The position numbers were made by a program, and so were the translations under genes. This document shows, one piece after another, positions 18,653 through 28,373 of a DNA stretch of 64,000 bases. Under the pieces are notes generated by a model. It searched no databases. It was not told where the DNA came from and saw nothing but the letters and a program-made list of their open reading frames with translations. The DNA comes from Hydrogenovibrio crunogenus (GTDB lineage Bacteria; Pseudomonadota; Gammaproteobacteria; Thiomicrospirales; Thiomicrospiraceae). The stretch lies in the NCBI RefSeq assembly GCF_004786015.1, contig NZ_CP032096.1, positions 1,488,001 through 1,552,000 of the forward strand. Reading direction: 5' to 3'. Position 1 is the stretch's first letter; the number at the start of each line of letters is the position of its first letter.

Positions 18653-19030
18653 ATGGCTCAACAATTCGTTTTAAAAACTTTACTCGATTTTGCTTCTGCT
18701 CATAGCTTAAGAGGCTATCCAGGCGACTGTGCTAAGCTGCATGGACACAACTGGAAAATAGAAGTACAAGTCGTCGGAGATAAACTGAACGACATTGGTA
18801 TGTTGGTTGATTTCAAAGAAATCAAACGCCATGCAAAGGAAGTCATTTCTGAGTTAGATCATACTTTTTTGAATGACCATCCTCATTTCAAAGAAAAAAA
18901 CCCGACTGCAGAAAACATTGCTGAATATCTTTATCAGCAAATCCAACAACGCATCGAGTCATCCACCGTTAACATGCATAGCTTAACCGTTTGGGAAAAT
19001 GACCGTAACTGTGTTATTTACAGTGAATAA
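18653..19030 (+). CDS. queD: 6-carboxy-5,6,7,8-tetrahydropterin synthase QueD
   Basis: Second step of queuosine/7-deazaguanine synthesis, acting on dihydroneopterin triphosphate. Zinc-binding His at 17, 30 and 32 (SAHSL and LHGHNW) and catalytic Cys 26 (GDCAKLHGH) are visible, followed by GMLVDFKEIK and LDHTFLND. 125 aa, normal for the bacterial PTPS family. No other que gene is adjacent. Confidence 0.94.
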   Translation: MAQQFVLKTLLDFASAHSLRGYPGDCAKLHGHNWKIEVQVVGDKLNDIGMLVDFKEIKRHAKEVISELDHTFLNDHPHFKEKNPTAENIAEYLYQQIQQRIESSTVNMHSLTVWENDRNCVIYSE

Positions 19031-19121
19031 AGACAATTTATTCGCTTAAATTTTCCTTGTCTGCTTTTCTTACTATTTTTTTTATCCTATACTTACATTA
19101 CACAACAATGGATACGCAATA

Positions 19122-19412
19122 ATGATTACTCATAAAATAAAAGACCAAACACTCTGGATTTACGTCAGTGATAAATTCACGATTGACTCTTTTGCCGATT
19201 TTCAAGCCGCTTACATTGATAACGAATTTAAAGACATTGTGATTGACTTTAGCGAGACATCGCATATTGATAGTGGCGGCCTCGGGATGCTACTCCAGTT
19301 GCGCACGCATTTAGGTGAAGACTCTAATCGCATCACTCTTTGTGGTTTATCTGACCACATCCTTAAAGTATTTGAAGTGGTTAACTTCGAAAAACTATTT
19401 AAAATGGCGTAA
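19122..19412 (+). CDS. STAS-domain anti-sigma factor antagonist-like protein
   Basis: 96 aa, a single STAS domain of the SpoIIAA type. The phosphorylatable Ser is in the conserved loop SHIDSGGLGMLLQLR (about residues 47-61). Such proteins take part in partner-switching control with a HPK-like kinase. None is adjacent, so the partner is unknown. It ends 9 bp before pilD and probably shares its transcript. Confidence 0.9.
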   Translation: MITHKIKDQTLWIYVSDKFTIDSFADFQAAYIDNEFKDIVIDFSETSHIDSGGLGMLLQLRTHLGEDSNRITLCGLSDHILKVFEVVNFEKLFKMA

Positions 19413-19421
19413 CCTATTCCC

Positions 19422-20207
19422 ATGCTTGAATTGACCCAGGTAGAAGCCGTTTTTGCCGCCAGCCTCCTGGGTCTGATCATTGGAAGCTTTATTTCAATGC
19501 TGACTTGGCGACTTCCCAGAATGCTCTATCTGGACGCCAGTTCAAAAGCGCACTCTCTAACCCTGACTCGATCAAAATGCCCTCACTGTGAAAACGCCCT
19601 GGCCTGGTATCAATTGATTCCTGTTTTCAGTTGGTTTTTGACTAAAGGCAAATGTTTAAACTGTCAAACGCCTATCTCAGTCCGTTACCCCTTAATAGAA
19701 CTAAGCACCATGCTGATAACAGGAGGACTAGTTTGGTACTTCGGTCAAACCTACTCCGCACTGATAGCCATTGGATTTTCTTGGACTTTACTGACAATCT
19801 TAATTATTGATATTGAACACCAATTAATTTTAGATAGCTTAAGTTTACCTTTGATGTGGGTCGGACTATTAATCAATAGCCAATCGTATTACGTATCGGC
19901 GGAACAAGCGATATTAGGGGCGGCAATCGGCTATCTGCTACTATGGACGCTTTTCCATTCTTTCAAACTATTAACCGGCAAAGAAGGCATGGGATATGGT
20001 GATTTCAAACTACTCGCAGCGCTTGGCGCTTGGTTTGGTGTGATGGCCATCCCGCAGATTATCCTGATTGCGTCATTGAGCAGTTTGGTGATTGGCGGAG
20101 GACTTGCATTATTTAAGGTCAAAAAGCTGGAAGATCCCATCCCTTTTGGACCATTTTTAGCCATCGGAGGCTGGAGTAGTTTACTGTTAGGCAGCCAGTT
20201 AATTTAA
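19422..20207 (+). CDS. pilD: Type IV prepilin peptidase / methyltransferase PilD
   Basis: Inner-membrane aspartic protease that trims and N-methylates type IV pilins and type II secretion pseudopilins. The cytoplasmic zinc site is formed by CPHC (53-56) and CLNC (78-81). Catalytic Asp residues are in IDIEHQLILDSL and GYGDFKLLAALGAWFG. About eight membrane helices fill 261 aa. The full-length form with both Cys pairs can methylate. No pil genes are adjacent. Confidence 0.95.
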   Translation: MLELTQVEAVFAASLLGLIIGSFISMLTWRLPRMLYLDASSKAHSLTLTRSKCPHCENALAWYQLIPVFSWFLTKGKCLNCQTPISVRYPLIELSTMLITGGLVWYFGQTYSALIAIGFSWTLLTILIIDIEHQLILDSLSLPLMWVGLLINSQSYYVSAEQAILGAAIGYLLLWTLFHSFKLLTGKEGMGYGDFKLLAALGAWFGVMAIPQIILIASLSSLVIGGGLALFKVKKLEDPIPFGPFLAIGGWSSLLLGSQLI

Positions 20208-20227
20208 CTGGCTGTAGCGGTTAGCTA

Positions 20228-20521
20228 CTAGGAACCTAGCTTGGTTTCCATCGTATCGCAAACCTGGCTTATTTTTAGATTATTGGATTTCGCAAAATTC
20301 ATCACATACTCGAACATAGTCGGGTCTTTGATTTCCAGTTCGGTATCAATAATCAAACACTTTTGACCGTCATGCAATTCAGGATGAAGTAAGTCGGAAA
20401 AAACTAAACGATGAGAAGAACCGTATGAGGCCATCAACGATGCGATGCGGTCAATCCAATCGCTCGGACGGAATTTCCTTCCATCTTCAGTATAGCCTTC
20501 AATGATGTATTTACAATGCAC
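20228..20521 (-). CDS. DUF3579 family protein
   Basis: 97 aa if started at the GTG at 20519-20521, which has GGAAGG seven bases upstream. An upstream in-frame extension lacks conservation and a binding site. The body shows YTEDGRKFRPSDWIDRIAS, typical of DUF3579, then KCLIIDTELEIKDPTMFEYVMNFA. The function of the family is unknown. Tail to tail with pilD. Confidence 0.8.
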   Translation of the reverse strand: MHCKYIIEGYTEDGRKFRPSDWIDRIASLMASYGSSHRLVFSDLLHPELHDGQKCLIIDTELEIKDPTMFEYVMNFAKSNNLKISQVCDTMETKLGS

Positions 20522-20778
20522 TATCAGTACCTTCCAAATAAGGGTTCTATTCGAAGTTGAACAACCAGTTCTCAACCGCGAATTTTAGCACAACTCATTA
20601 TAATAGCCACCCTTATACCTCGTTTATTTAAAGATAATTTCATAAAAACCTAAAATACCGAAACTGCTTTTACACTTATTCAAAAGTCATTCATGCTTTT
20701 TAGCCAACTTTTCACTAAAATAAATGGCATAATATGCAGTCTTTATCATGAAACGAATTTGTAGCGCTAGAGAAGAAT

Positions 20779-21846
20779 ATGACACAGTATCAAACCGATG
20801 ATTTAAGAATCAAAACCATTACCGAAGTTCGCCCTCCTCAAGAGCTTCATGAGCTTTTTCCTATTTCAGAAACAGCTGCTCAAACGGTTTACGATACGCG
20901 TCAGCAAATCCATAATATTCTCACAGGGAGAGATGATCGAATCTTAGTCATCATTGGCCCCTGCTCAATCCATGACCCCGGTGCTGCACGGGAATATGCC
21001 AAGCGTTTAAAAGAACAAGCCGACAAATATCGAGATGACCTGTTGATTGTGATGCGTGTCTATTTTGAAAAGCCGAGAACAACGGTTGGCTGGAAAGGCC
21101 TCATTAACGACCCTTTATTGAACGAATCGTTTGAAATCAATAAAGGGCTTGAAGTGGCTCGTTCCTTATTGGCGGACATCAATGACATGGGCGTTGCTTG
21201 TGCGACTGAGTTTTTGGATTTAATTTCCCCGCAATATATTGCCGACTTGATTTCATGGGGAGCTATCGGCGCCAGAACCACTGAAAGCCAAGGGCATCGT
21301 GAACTTGCATCGGGTCTATCCTGCCCAATTGGCTTTAAAAATGGGACTGATGGTGGTTTTAAAATTGCTGTAGATGCGATTCGTGCCGCCAACAACCCAC
21401 ATATCTTTCTATCATTGACCAAGATGGGACACTCAGCCATCTTTTCAACCACTGGAAATGAAGACTGCCATGTTATCTTAAGAGGCGGAAACGATGGTCC
21501 AAACTATGACGAAGCCAGCGTTAAAGACGCGGTTGAGCAATTACAAAAAGCCGGTGTACAGAACAAGTTAATGATTGACTGTAGTCATGCTAACAGCAAT
21601 AAGCAACATGAAAGACAACTGGTGGTCGCTCAATCCATCAAAGAACAACTGTCAAAAGGCGCTGACCACATCATGGGGGCAATGGTCGAAAGCAATCTAG
21701 TAGAAGGTCGCCAAGATGCTGAGCCAGGGCAAACATTAACTTATGGTCAGAGCATTACCGATGCCTGTATCAGTTGGGAATCGAGCTTAGACTTGTTAGA
21801 AGACTTAGCCCAAGGCGTTCAAGCACGACGCGCCGCCAAGAAATAA
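20779..21846 (+). CDS. aroG: 3-deoxy-7-phosphoheptulonate synthase, class I
   Basis: First step of the shikimate pathway: phosphoenolpyruvate plus erythrose-4-phosphate. The class I (AroF/G/H) pattern is clear: LVIIGPCSIHDP, RVYFEKPRTTVGWKGLINDP, WGAIGARTTESQ, HVILRGG, MIDCSHANSNK. 355 aa. Which aromatic amino acid inhibits it cannot be decided by eye, so aroG is the family-level symbol. The upstream 200 bp are AT-rich. Confidence 0.94.
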   Translation: MTQYQTDDLRIKTITEVRPPQELHELFPISETAAQTVYDTRQQIHNILTGRDDRILVIIGPCSIHDPGAAREYAKRLKEQADKYRDDLLIVMRVYFEKPRTTVGWKGLINDPLLNESFEINKGLEVARSLLADINDMGVACATEFLDLISPQYIADLISWGAIGARTTESQGHRELASGLSCPIGFKNGTDGGFKIAVDAIRAANNPHIFLSLTKMGHSAIFSTTGNEDCHVILRGGNDGPNYDEASVKDAVEQLQKAGVQNKLMIDCSHANSNKQHERQLVVAQSIKEQLSKGADHIMGAMVESNLVEGRQDAEPGQTLTYGQSITDACISWESSLDLLEDLAQGVQARRAAKK

Positions 21847-21977
21847 CGCCTCTCCTTCCTCATCACAGTGTAGTTGAAGCCTTGCCTTCATCACATTGTG
21901 ATAGATTCGTCACCAGCCTGTCATAATCCATTTATATACTTGTCTTAAGTTATATTTATGTACAGGTACTTCCACTT

Positions 21978-24494
21978 ATGAAGTTTTTCAACTTTATCTC
22001 CATCAACTTAAGACTCTTTATCAACACCCTTTTATCTATTTTATTTTTAATGTCCATCGCTTATATTGGTTGGTCAGCACTTTCGGAAGTACGCGTTAAA
22101 GCCACCAACTTATCAAACTTACAGCATGAGCAGTCAGATAGAATCGCCAACTTCCAGCAGTCCTTGATTTTAACAACGCAACTCTCTAACGAATATATCC
22201 TAAGTCAGAACCAAACTGCCAGCCAAAAATTCAACTCGGCCATTGATGAACTTAAAAAACAAACTGAAGCCATGCTATCGGTTTTACACAGTGAGGAAAA
22301 TCAAAAGGCAATTCATACACTTGAAAGCGTCTTAAGGAAGTATAAAAAGGCCACTAATTCAAATGTATTTTTAAAGAAAGAAGTTAATAACACCATTGAA
22401 TTTGGCATAGAGCCGACAACGGAAACACTTAAGCAGACAATACCTCTTCTCTTAGAAACCGATTTGGCAACCGAAGAGTCAACATTGTCAAGTGCTCTAA
22501 CATCGATTCAAAAGCGGCTGAATACTTCTCAACTAATACTCGGTAAAATGCTCTCGACCAAAAACCCCAAATTAGTCAAAGCATTTAATGAAAATGGACT
22601 GGGAGATGTCGCGAATTCTGACATTGAAACAATTGTCAGTGCTTTTGATGGTAATTTCCAATACATGGACACACTCGATGAATTGGTGAGTGCAAGAGAT
22701 GGCTATCAAGAGTCTTTTAGCGACATCAAAGACTATATGACGACAGAAACTGACAATAATGGCTCGCTGATTTCACTGATTAATGAAGCCAACGACATCA
22801 TCCGTCAGTTATCAAATCAGTCACAACTAAACACCACAACACTGATTAATGAATTGAACCTCCTTTCCAATGAACAAATTCATCAATTGGCCATTATCAG
22901 CATTATCAGCTTAATCTTAATGATTCTACTCAACTTAGTGGTTGTAGCCTCAATTACACGCCCTCTCCACCGTATTAAGAAAAACATTGCCTTCATCTCT
23001 AAGACAGGCGATCTTAAACAATGGACTCCCATCACCGGTAAAAACGAATTAGTCGATATGAGCCATAACATTCAAGAACTCATTTTATCTTTTCGTCAAA
23101 TCACAACCGAACTACAAGATGTGGGAATTGCACTGTCTAATGGAGAGTTTGACAAAAAAGTTGAGCAAGATTACGCCGGCGATTTACTGACATTGAAAGA
23201 TAACTTTAATGCATCGATTCATCAGATTTCAGACACGATGACAGCTATCCAGAAAATGAGCCAGGCACTGAACCAAGGAAACTTAAGCTTTACAGAACCC
23301 TCAGATCAATACTTAGGCGCTTATCGCATCGTGATTGAGAGTTTAAATTCAGCCATGGAAACACAAATGAATGCCATTGAAGCAGTTAAAGACGTCATGC
23401 AAATGATGAACAAAGGTAACTTCTCCAAGCGGATAGAGTTAAACATGCCAGGAGATCTGAGCCAACTCAAAACCTATTTAAACACTTCATTGGACAAGCT
23501 GGATGAAGCCATTACTCATAAATCTTATATCTTGGATCACTTCCGACAAGGAAACTTTGCCTTTGAAATAGAGGGAGAATTTGAAGGAAAACTTCAGGAA
23601 TTGAAAAACAATATGCAGGACATGGCTTCCAATATCAGCAACATGCTATCAGATGTTCAAACAGCTTCTTCAAACGCTGTCAGTGGTGTGCAAGAGATCA
23701 GCATGGGCAATCAAGACCTCAACGAACGGGTCAATAAGCAAGCCTCAGCCATTCAAAACACCATGAACCATATGCAGCAAATGGTTCAACAGATTAACGA
23801 ATCTCTCTCAAGTGCCAATACGGTCAATAATAAGAGTACCGCTGCAAAAGAAAATACCTTATCCGGTGTCAGCATTGTCAACCGTATGTCAGAAGCGATT
23901 AAAGAGATTGAAGGCGCCAGCCAAGAAATTGCTAACTTTACCCAAGTGATTGATGACATTGCTTTTCAAACCAACTTATTAGCGCTTAATGCAGCGGTAG
24001 AAGCCGCTCGTGCAGGTGAACAAGGAAGAGGGTTTGCCGTAGTTGCAACAGAAGTCAGAAGTTTGGCCAGTAAATCTGCTGAAGCGGCAAAAAGCATTCA
24101 AGCCGTAACACAAAAAAGTTTGGCAAAAGTGGAACAAGGCATTGAACTGAGCGAATTGACGAAAAAATCTTTTAATGAAAATGCCCAAGCCATCGATGAA
24201 ATCTCTTCGATGATGGCGGAAATGCATGATTCTTTAAATCATCAATCACACGGCATAGAACAGGTAAATCAATCTTTAACTGAAATCAATGAGATTACTC
24301 AACACAACGCTTCCCTCGTTGAGCAAGTTACCCAGACATCAAGTCATATTATCGAAAGTGTTAAAGGCGTTGAAGATCAATTATTACACTTCAAACTAAA
24401 GCCCAATCAAATGGTTAACGCTTTGCCTTCGGCAAATGAAGAACTCGATTCAATGACTGATACTCCACACTTACTACCTGAAAAAATATCTTAA
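21978..24494 (+). CDS. Methyl-accepting chemotaxis protein with a poly-HAMP stalk
   Basis: 838 aa. TM1 at about 10-32, a periplasmic helical sensor of ~270 residues, TM2 at about 305-330 ([20 protein letters not shown]), then HAMP ([14 protein letters not shown]). Three or four further HAMP-like units follow, each with a G(E/N)(F/L) start: [55 protein letters not shown] and [19 protein letters not shown]. The signalling tip is [20 protein letters not shown] followed by [15 protein letters not shown]. No C-terminal CheR/CheB pentapeptide is present. Ligand unknown. Confidence 0.93.
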   Translation: MKFFNFISINLRLFINTLLSILFLMSIAYIGWSALSEVRVKATNLSNLQHEQSDRIANFQQSLILTTQLSNEYILSQNQTASQKFNSAIDELKKQTEAMLSVLHSEENQKAIHTLESVLRKYKKATNSNVFLKKEVNNTIEFGIEPTTETLKQTIPLLLETDLATEESTLSSALTSIQKRLNTSQLILGKMLSTKNPKLVKAFNENGLGDVANSDIETIVSAFDGNFQYMDTLDELVSARDGYQESFSDIKDYMTTETDNNGSLISLINEANDIIRQLSNQSQLNTTTLINELNLLSNEQIHQLAIISIISLILMILLNLVVVASITRPLHRIKKNIAFISKTGDLKQWTPITGKNELVDMSHNIQELILSFRQITTELQDVGIALSNGEFDKKVEQDYAGDLLTLKDNFNASIHQISDTMTAIQKMSQALNQGNLSFTEPSDQYLGAYRIVIESLNSAMETQMNAIEAVKDVMQMMNKGNFSKRIELNMPGDLSQLKTYLNTSLDKLDEAITHKSYILDHFRQGNFAFEIEGEFEGKLQELKNNMQDMASNISNMLSDVQTASSNAVSGVQEISMGNQDLNERVNKQASAIQNTMNHMQQMVQQINESLSSANTVNNKSTAAKENTLSGVSIVNRMSEAIKEIEGASQEIANFTQVIDDIAFQTNLLALNAAVEAARAGEQGRGFAVVATEVRSLASKSAEAAKSIQAVTQKSLAKVEQGIELSELTKKSFNENAQAIDEISSMMAEMHDSLNHQSHGIEQVNQSLTEINEITQHNASLVEQVTQTSSHIIESVKGVEDQLLHFKLKPNQMVNALPSANEELDSMTDTPHLLPEKIS

Positions 24495-24495
24495 C

Positions 24496-25464
24496 TTAGA
24501 AGTGTGCAAACCCAAGTGACTGTAAACTTGTCTGACCTTGAGGGGTATTTTTTAACTGTATCCCTCCCTCGCCAGTGACAATTTGCCCGATTTCAGTCAA
24601 TGAAATCTCTAGCTCTTCGGCAAGCTCATGAATGGTTATTTGATTATCAGGGTGAATGGTAAAACACAGCTCATAATCATCCCCCGCAATCAATGGTAAC
24701 GACCAATCATTAGATTGCTGGATATAGGTTTGCATACAGTTAGAAACTGGAACCGATTTCACATCGACCCATGCACCGACTTGTGATGATGACAGAATAT
24801 GCTTTAAGTCGGCCAGCAGTCCATCAGACACATCAATGGCACTGGTTGCGAGTCCTTTAAGATAATATCCAAGCGTCACCTGTGGGGTAGGTTTGTTCAG
24901 CTGTTGTATGGCTGAGGCATAAGAAGCTTTATCCCAATGCTGCTGAACGGCTTTTAATCCAAGCCCCCCCTCTCCCAGAACCCCTGAAACATAAATCAAA
25001 TCGCCCGGTTTCGCTCCTTTTCGTAAAATAGCATGTCCGCTTTCAACCCAGCCTTGTGCTGTAATCGTGATGGTTAAACGATCAGAGCGCGTGGTATCCC
25101 CTCCTATCAAAGGAATATTATATAAATTGGCTAACTGCTTGAGTCCACCGGCAAACATTTCCAGCCAGGCCTGGTTATTTTTCTCTGATGGCAAACTGAG
25201 TGCCAATGAATAAAAGGCCGGCGTTGCGCCCATCGCCGCTAAATCACTCAAATTGACGGCCAATGCTTTCCAAGCAATATCACAAGCAGATGTTTCAACC
25301 GGGAAATGCACCCCTTCTATAAGCGTATCTGTCACCACTACCAGCTGCTTTCCGGCCTGGCAAGACAGCACCGCACCATCATCTCCAATTCCAATTTCAT
25401 CGGCCGATGCAACGCTAGATAAAGGCTTAAAAAAAGTATCAATCACATCAAATTCGTGTGCCAT
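24496..25464 (-). CDS. thiL: Thiamine-monophosphate kinase ThiL
   Basis: Phosphorylates thiamine monophosphate to the diphosphate. The AIR-synthase fold is visible as IGDDGAVL, VTDTLIEGVHF, AVNLSDLAAMGATP, LIGGDTTRS and AIDVSDGLLADL. The longer open frame starts 17 codons upstream, but the family begins at MAHEFDVIDTFF, so I take the ATG at 25462-25464 with AAAGAG before it (322 aa). Last gene of the nrdR-rib-nusB-thiL run, separated from nusB by a hairpin that may lower its expression. One CCAGGCCTGG copy is inside. Confidence 0.94.
   Translation of the reverse strand: MAHEFDVIDTFFKPLSSVASADEIGIGDDGAVLSCQAGKQLVVVTDTLIEGVHFPVETSACDIAWKALAVNLSDLAAMGATPAFYSLALSLPSEKNNQAWLEMFAGGLKQLANLYNIPLIGGDTTRSDRLTITITAQGWVESGHAILRKGAKPGDLIYVSGVLGEGGLGLKAVQQHWDKASYASAIQQLNKPTPQVTLGYYLKGLATSAIDVSDGLLADLKHILSSSQVGAWVDVKSVPVSNCMQTYIQQSNDWSLPLIAGDDYELCFTIHPDNQITIHELAEELEISLTEIGQIVTGEGGIQLKNTPQGQTSLQSLGFAHF
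25165..25174. repeat. CCAGGCCTGG palindrome, copy 6 (in thiL)
   Basis: Perfect copy in thiL, read as Gln-Ala-Trp. Confidence 0.9.
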
Positions 25465-25501
25465 CACAATGCTCTTTATTTTTAAAGGGGCGGTAAAACA
25501 A

Positions 25502-25527
25502 AAAAACCAGAGCAATCTCTGGTTTTT
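25502..25527. terminator. Hairpin between nusB and thiL
   Basis: AAAAACCAGAG pairs perfectly with CTCTGGTTTTT around a CAAT loop. Read on the minus strand it has the T run of an intrinsic terminator just upstream of thiL, so thiL may depend on read-through or its own promoter. Confidence 0.8.
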
Positions 25528-25549
25528 AATCGCGTCATCTAATCCCGAC

Positions 25550-26035
25550 TTAATCTGTTTGTGTTTTTTCCAAACTTCTTAAACCTTCAGCGGCTTTATC
25601 TAAAATACCATTAATGTATTTATGGCTGTCTTCCGCACCAAATCGTTTAGCCAACTCAACAGATTCATTGATCACAACTCGATATGGAATTTCCAACTTA
25701 TTTTGTAATTCAAATACGCCCATACGCATGATATTTTTTTCGACCGGATCAATCCGTGCCACCGCTCTGTCCAAGAAAGGAGCATAAAGCTCATCTAAAT
25801 CAGTCGCATGATTCGTCACTTCATTCACAATTTCTTGAAATAAAGCCACATCCGTATCCACTAAGCGCCCTTCTTCAGAAAACTGCTTAATGATATCTAG
25901 GGTTTCAGAGTGATTCACCTGCCACTGATACAGTGCCTGGAGCGCCACACGACGTGTTTGCGTTCGAACACTCACACTTTTTTCTTCTTCAGGAAGTTCA
26001 GTCCCTTCACCAGGCTTAAAATCGGATAAATTCAT
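25550..26035 (-). CDS. nusB: Transcription antitermination factor NusB
   Basis: 161 aa, all-alpha RNA-binding protein that with NusE binds boxA in rRNA operons. Conserved RRVALQALYQWQ near the N terminus, RIDPVEKNIMRMGVFEL and YRVVINESVELAKRFGAEDS, then KYINGILDKAA. An N-terminal extension of ~25 residues (KPGEGTELPEEEKSVSVRT) precedes the family domain. Directly downstream of ribH, the usual order. Confidence 0.96.
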   Translation of the reverse strand: MNLSDFKPGEGTELPEEEKSVSVRTQTRRVALQALYQWQVNHSETLDIIKQFSEEGRLVDTDVALFQEIVNEVTNHATDLDELYAPFLDRAVARIDPVEKNIMRMGVFELQNKLEIPYRVVINESVELAKRFGAEDSHKYINGILDKAAEGLRSLEKTQTD

Positions 26036-26050
26036 TAACTTAAATAACCA

Positions 26051-26512
26051 TTAAATTTGTTTTAAAACATTCGCAGTTTCAATTGCTGCTAACGTACATT
26101 CTTCACCTTTGTTTCCAGCTTTGGTACCTGCTCTTTCAATGGCTTGATCAATCGTATCAACGGTTAACACACCAAATGAAACCGGCACACCGCTGTTTAA
26201 CGCGACTTGACCAATCCCTTTAACACACTCACCGGCGACATAATCAAAGTGTGGCGTACCACCACGAATTACCGCACCGAGTGCGACAATCACATCATAT
26301 TTTCCAGAGGCCGCCATTTTTTGAGCAACAATCGGAATTTCAAACGCACCCGGCACCAACACTTGCTCAATATTATCTTCCGAGCCACCGTGACGAACAA
26401 TGGTATCAATGGCGCCTTTAACCAAACTGTCCACAATAAAGCTATTAAAGCGCCCGATAACCAGCCCTACTTTTAAGCCCTGTGCCGTTAAATTTCCTTC
26501 GATGATCTTCAT
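26051..26512 (-). CDS. ribH: 6,7-dimethyl-8-ribityllumazine synthase RibH
   Basis: Penultimate step of riboflavin synthesis, condensing the aminouracil with dihydroxybutanone phosphate. Conserved [37 protein letters not shown] with the catalytic His, and [15 protein letters not shown]. 153 aa, standard for a subunit of the icosahedral or decameric enzyme. 15 bp upstream of nusB. Confidence 0.97.
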   Translation of the reverse strand: MKIIEGNLTAQGLKVGLVIGRFNSFIVDSLVKGAIDTIVRHGGSEDNIEQVLVPGAFEIPIVAQKMAASGKYDVIVALGAVIRGGTPHFDYVAGECVKGIGQVALNSGVPVSFGVLTVDTIDQAIERAGTKAGNKGEECTLAAIETANVLKQI

Positions 26513-26570
26513 AACTCAACCCTATTATTCTATTTTAATTTCGATTAAATCTATTCAGCTTATTTAGCCA

Positions 26571-27689
26571 TCATTCTTTTTGTTTGTCTATATTTTCAAC
26601 AATTTCCAAGCCAAAGCCACCCAATGCACTCATCTTCCATGCAGAACCGATGACTTTCAATTGCGTTAATCCCAAATCGGATAAAATTTGGGCGCCTAAT
26701 CCATATGTTTTCGCATCGTCTTCCGTTTGAATTTCGGGCTGGGAAATCCCGCGATCTTTCATTTGAAATTGCTGAATTTTATCCAGTAACTCGGCCCCTT
26801 CTTCATGCTTTCGCAAGACCACAATAACACCAGACTCTTCTTGTGCAATCTGCTTCATAGCACTGCGCAATGACCAGCCACACTCTTCTCTTTGAGAATC
26901 AAACAAATCACACAACGTATCCAACATATGGACACGCACCATTGTTGGCTGGTCTTTCTTTAATTGACCATGTACTAATGCCAAATGCGTTCTATGCTCT
27001 AATACATCTTCATACCCAATCAGGCGGAAATCACCATATTCAGTTGGCATATGGCATTCCGAAACCCGTTCAATCGTTTTTTCATTCTTTAAACGATATT
27101 CAATCAAGTCAGCTACGGTGCCGAGCTTAATACCATGCTCTTTGGCAAAAATCTCTAAATCGTCACGACGCGCCATCGTACCATCTTCATTCATGATCTC
27201 AACAATCACGGATGCTGGTTCCAGCCCTGCTAAACGAGCCAAATCACATCCTGCTTCGGTATGCCCTGCTCTTTCTAACACGCCACCTGGTTTTGCCATA
27301 ATTGGGAAAACATGACCCGGTGTGACAATATCCGCTGGCTGAGCCTCTGGTTGAATCGCGGCTTGAATCGTCTTAGCTCGATCCGCTGCTGAAATCCCAG
27401 TGGTGACTCCTTCGGCGGCTTCAATTGAAACGGTAAAGCTGGTACCGAGAGAATCTTGGTTATTTCGTGTCATCAGTGGGAGATGCAGTTGCTGACAACG
27501 CTCTTTGGTCAAGGTCAGACAAATCAACCCTCGCCCGTATCGTGCCATATAATTGATTTGATCAGCAGTTACCGCACTGGCAGGCATCATTAAGTCACCT
27601 TCATTTTCACGGTCCTCATCATCCATCAGGATGATCATCTTGCCTTGCTTATAATCTTCAATCAATTCTTCAATGGTATTTAACTGCAT
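26571..27689 (-). CDS. ribB: 3,4-dihydroxy-2-butanone 4-phosphate synthase with a degenerate GTP cyclohydrolase II domain
   Basis: The N-terminal domain (1-205) is an intact DHBP synthase: [39 protein letters not shown] and [13 protein letters not shown]. The C-terminal ~165 residues align with GTP cyclohydrolase II ([37 protein letters not shown]) but lack the three-Cys zinc cluster and the RCDCG motif, so this half should not hydrolyse GTP. The ring-opening enzyme must be encoded elsewhere, probably as a separate ribA. The arrangement is known in gammaproteobacteria as a RibBA-like or RibBX protein. Co-transcribed between ribE and ribH. Confidence 0.92.
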   Translation of the reverse strand: MQLNTIEELIEDYKQGKMIILMDDEDRENEGDLMMPASAVTADQINYMARYGRGLICLTLTKERCQQLHLPLMTRNNQDSLGTSFTVSIEAAEGVTTGISAADRAKTIQAAIQPEAQPADIVTPGHVFPIMAKPGGVLERAGHTEAGCDLARLAGLEPASVIVEIMNEDGTMARRDDLEIFAKEHGIKLGTVADLIEYRLKNEKTIERVSECHMPTEYGDFRLIGYEDVLEHRTHLALVHGQLKKDQPTMVRVHMLDTLCDLFDSQREECGWSLRSAMKQIAQEESGVIVVLRKHEEGAELLDKIQQFQMKDRGISQPEIQTEDDAKTYGLGAQILSDLGLTQLKVIGSAWKMSALGGFGLEIVENIDKQKE

Positions 27690-27707
27690 GTTTTGTCCAA
27701 TTATTTG

Positions 27708-28373
27708 TTACAAAAAGCCGCGATCCGATAATAATTCACGCGTAATGTTAGACGAGTTCGTATCTGATTGCTCAGTGTCATTCGGCGCGCTTAACATTCT
27801 TTCTAAATAGCGTGCCAGCAAATCTACTTCCAAGTTAACCGCTGTTCCCACTTGGAAGTGTTTAATCGTCGTCTCTTGCCTGGTATGCGGCACTATATTG
27901 ACATCGAACACACAACCATCGACTTGGTTAACCGTTAGGCTGATGCCATTAATACAAATAGATCCTTTTGCTGCAATATATTTGGCCAGCGCAGCAGGCG
28001 ATTCGATTTGATAACGCCAAGAACGTGCTTCTTGCGTAATCGACAATACTTTTCCAACGCCATCGACATGCCCGCTAACCAAATGGCCTCCCAAACGATC
28101 CTGAAGACGTAATGCCTTTTCCAAGTTAACCGGAGAACCGACTTTTAAAGCCCCCAAGGTGGTCACTTTTAGGGTTTCTGAGGACACATCTGCGACATAC
28201 GCTGAGGGCGTTAATTCAATTGCTGTCAAACACACACCATTACACGCGATACTGTCACCGATTTTGACGTCTGACATATCCAACTTCCCCACCTCAATGG
28301 TCATACGCGCATCCCCGTTAACGGGTTCAATACGTGATATAAAACCTTCAGACTCAATAATACCGGTAAACAT
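27708..28373 (-). CDS. ribE: Riboflavin synthase alpha subunit
   Basis: Dismutates two lumazines to riboflavin. Two tandem lumazine-binding halves: MFTGIIESEGFI...IACNGVCLTAIEL and GHLVSGHVDGVGKV...ICINGISLTVNQV. 221 aa. Its start overlaps the stop of ribD, so the genes are translationally coupled. The last ~20 residues (NDTEQSDTNSSNITREL) are a non-conserved tail. Confidence 0.96.
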   Translation of the reverse strand: MFTGIIESEGFISRIEPVNGDARMTIEVGKLDMSDVKIGDSIACNGVCLTAIELTPSAYVADVSSETLKVTTLGALKVGSPVNLEKALRLQDRLGGHLVSGHVDGVGKVLSITQEARSWRYQIESPAALAKYIAAKGSICINGISLTVNQVDGCVFDVNIVPHTRQETTIKHFQVGTAVNLEVDLLARYLERMLSAPNDTEQSDTNSSNITRELLSDRGFL

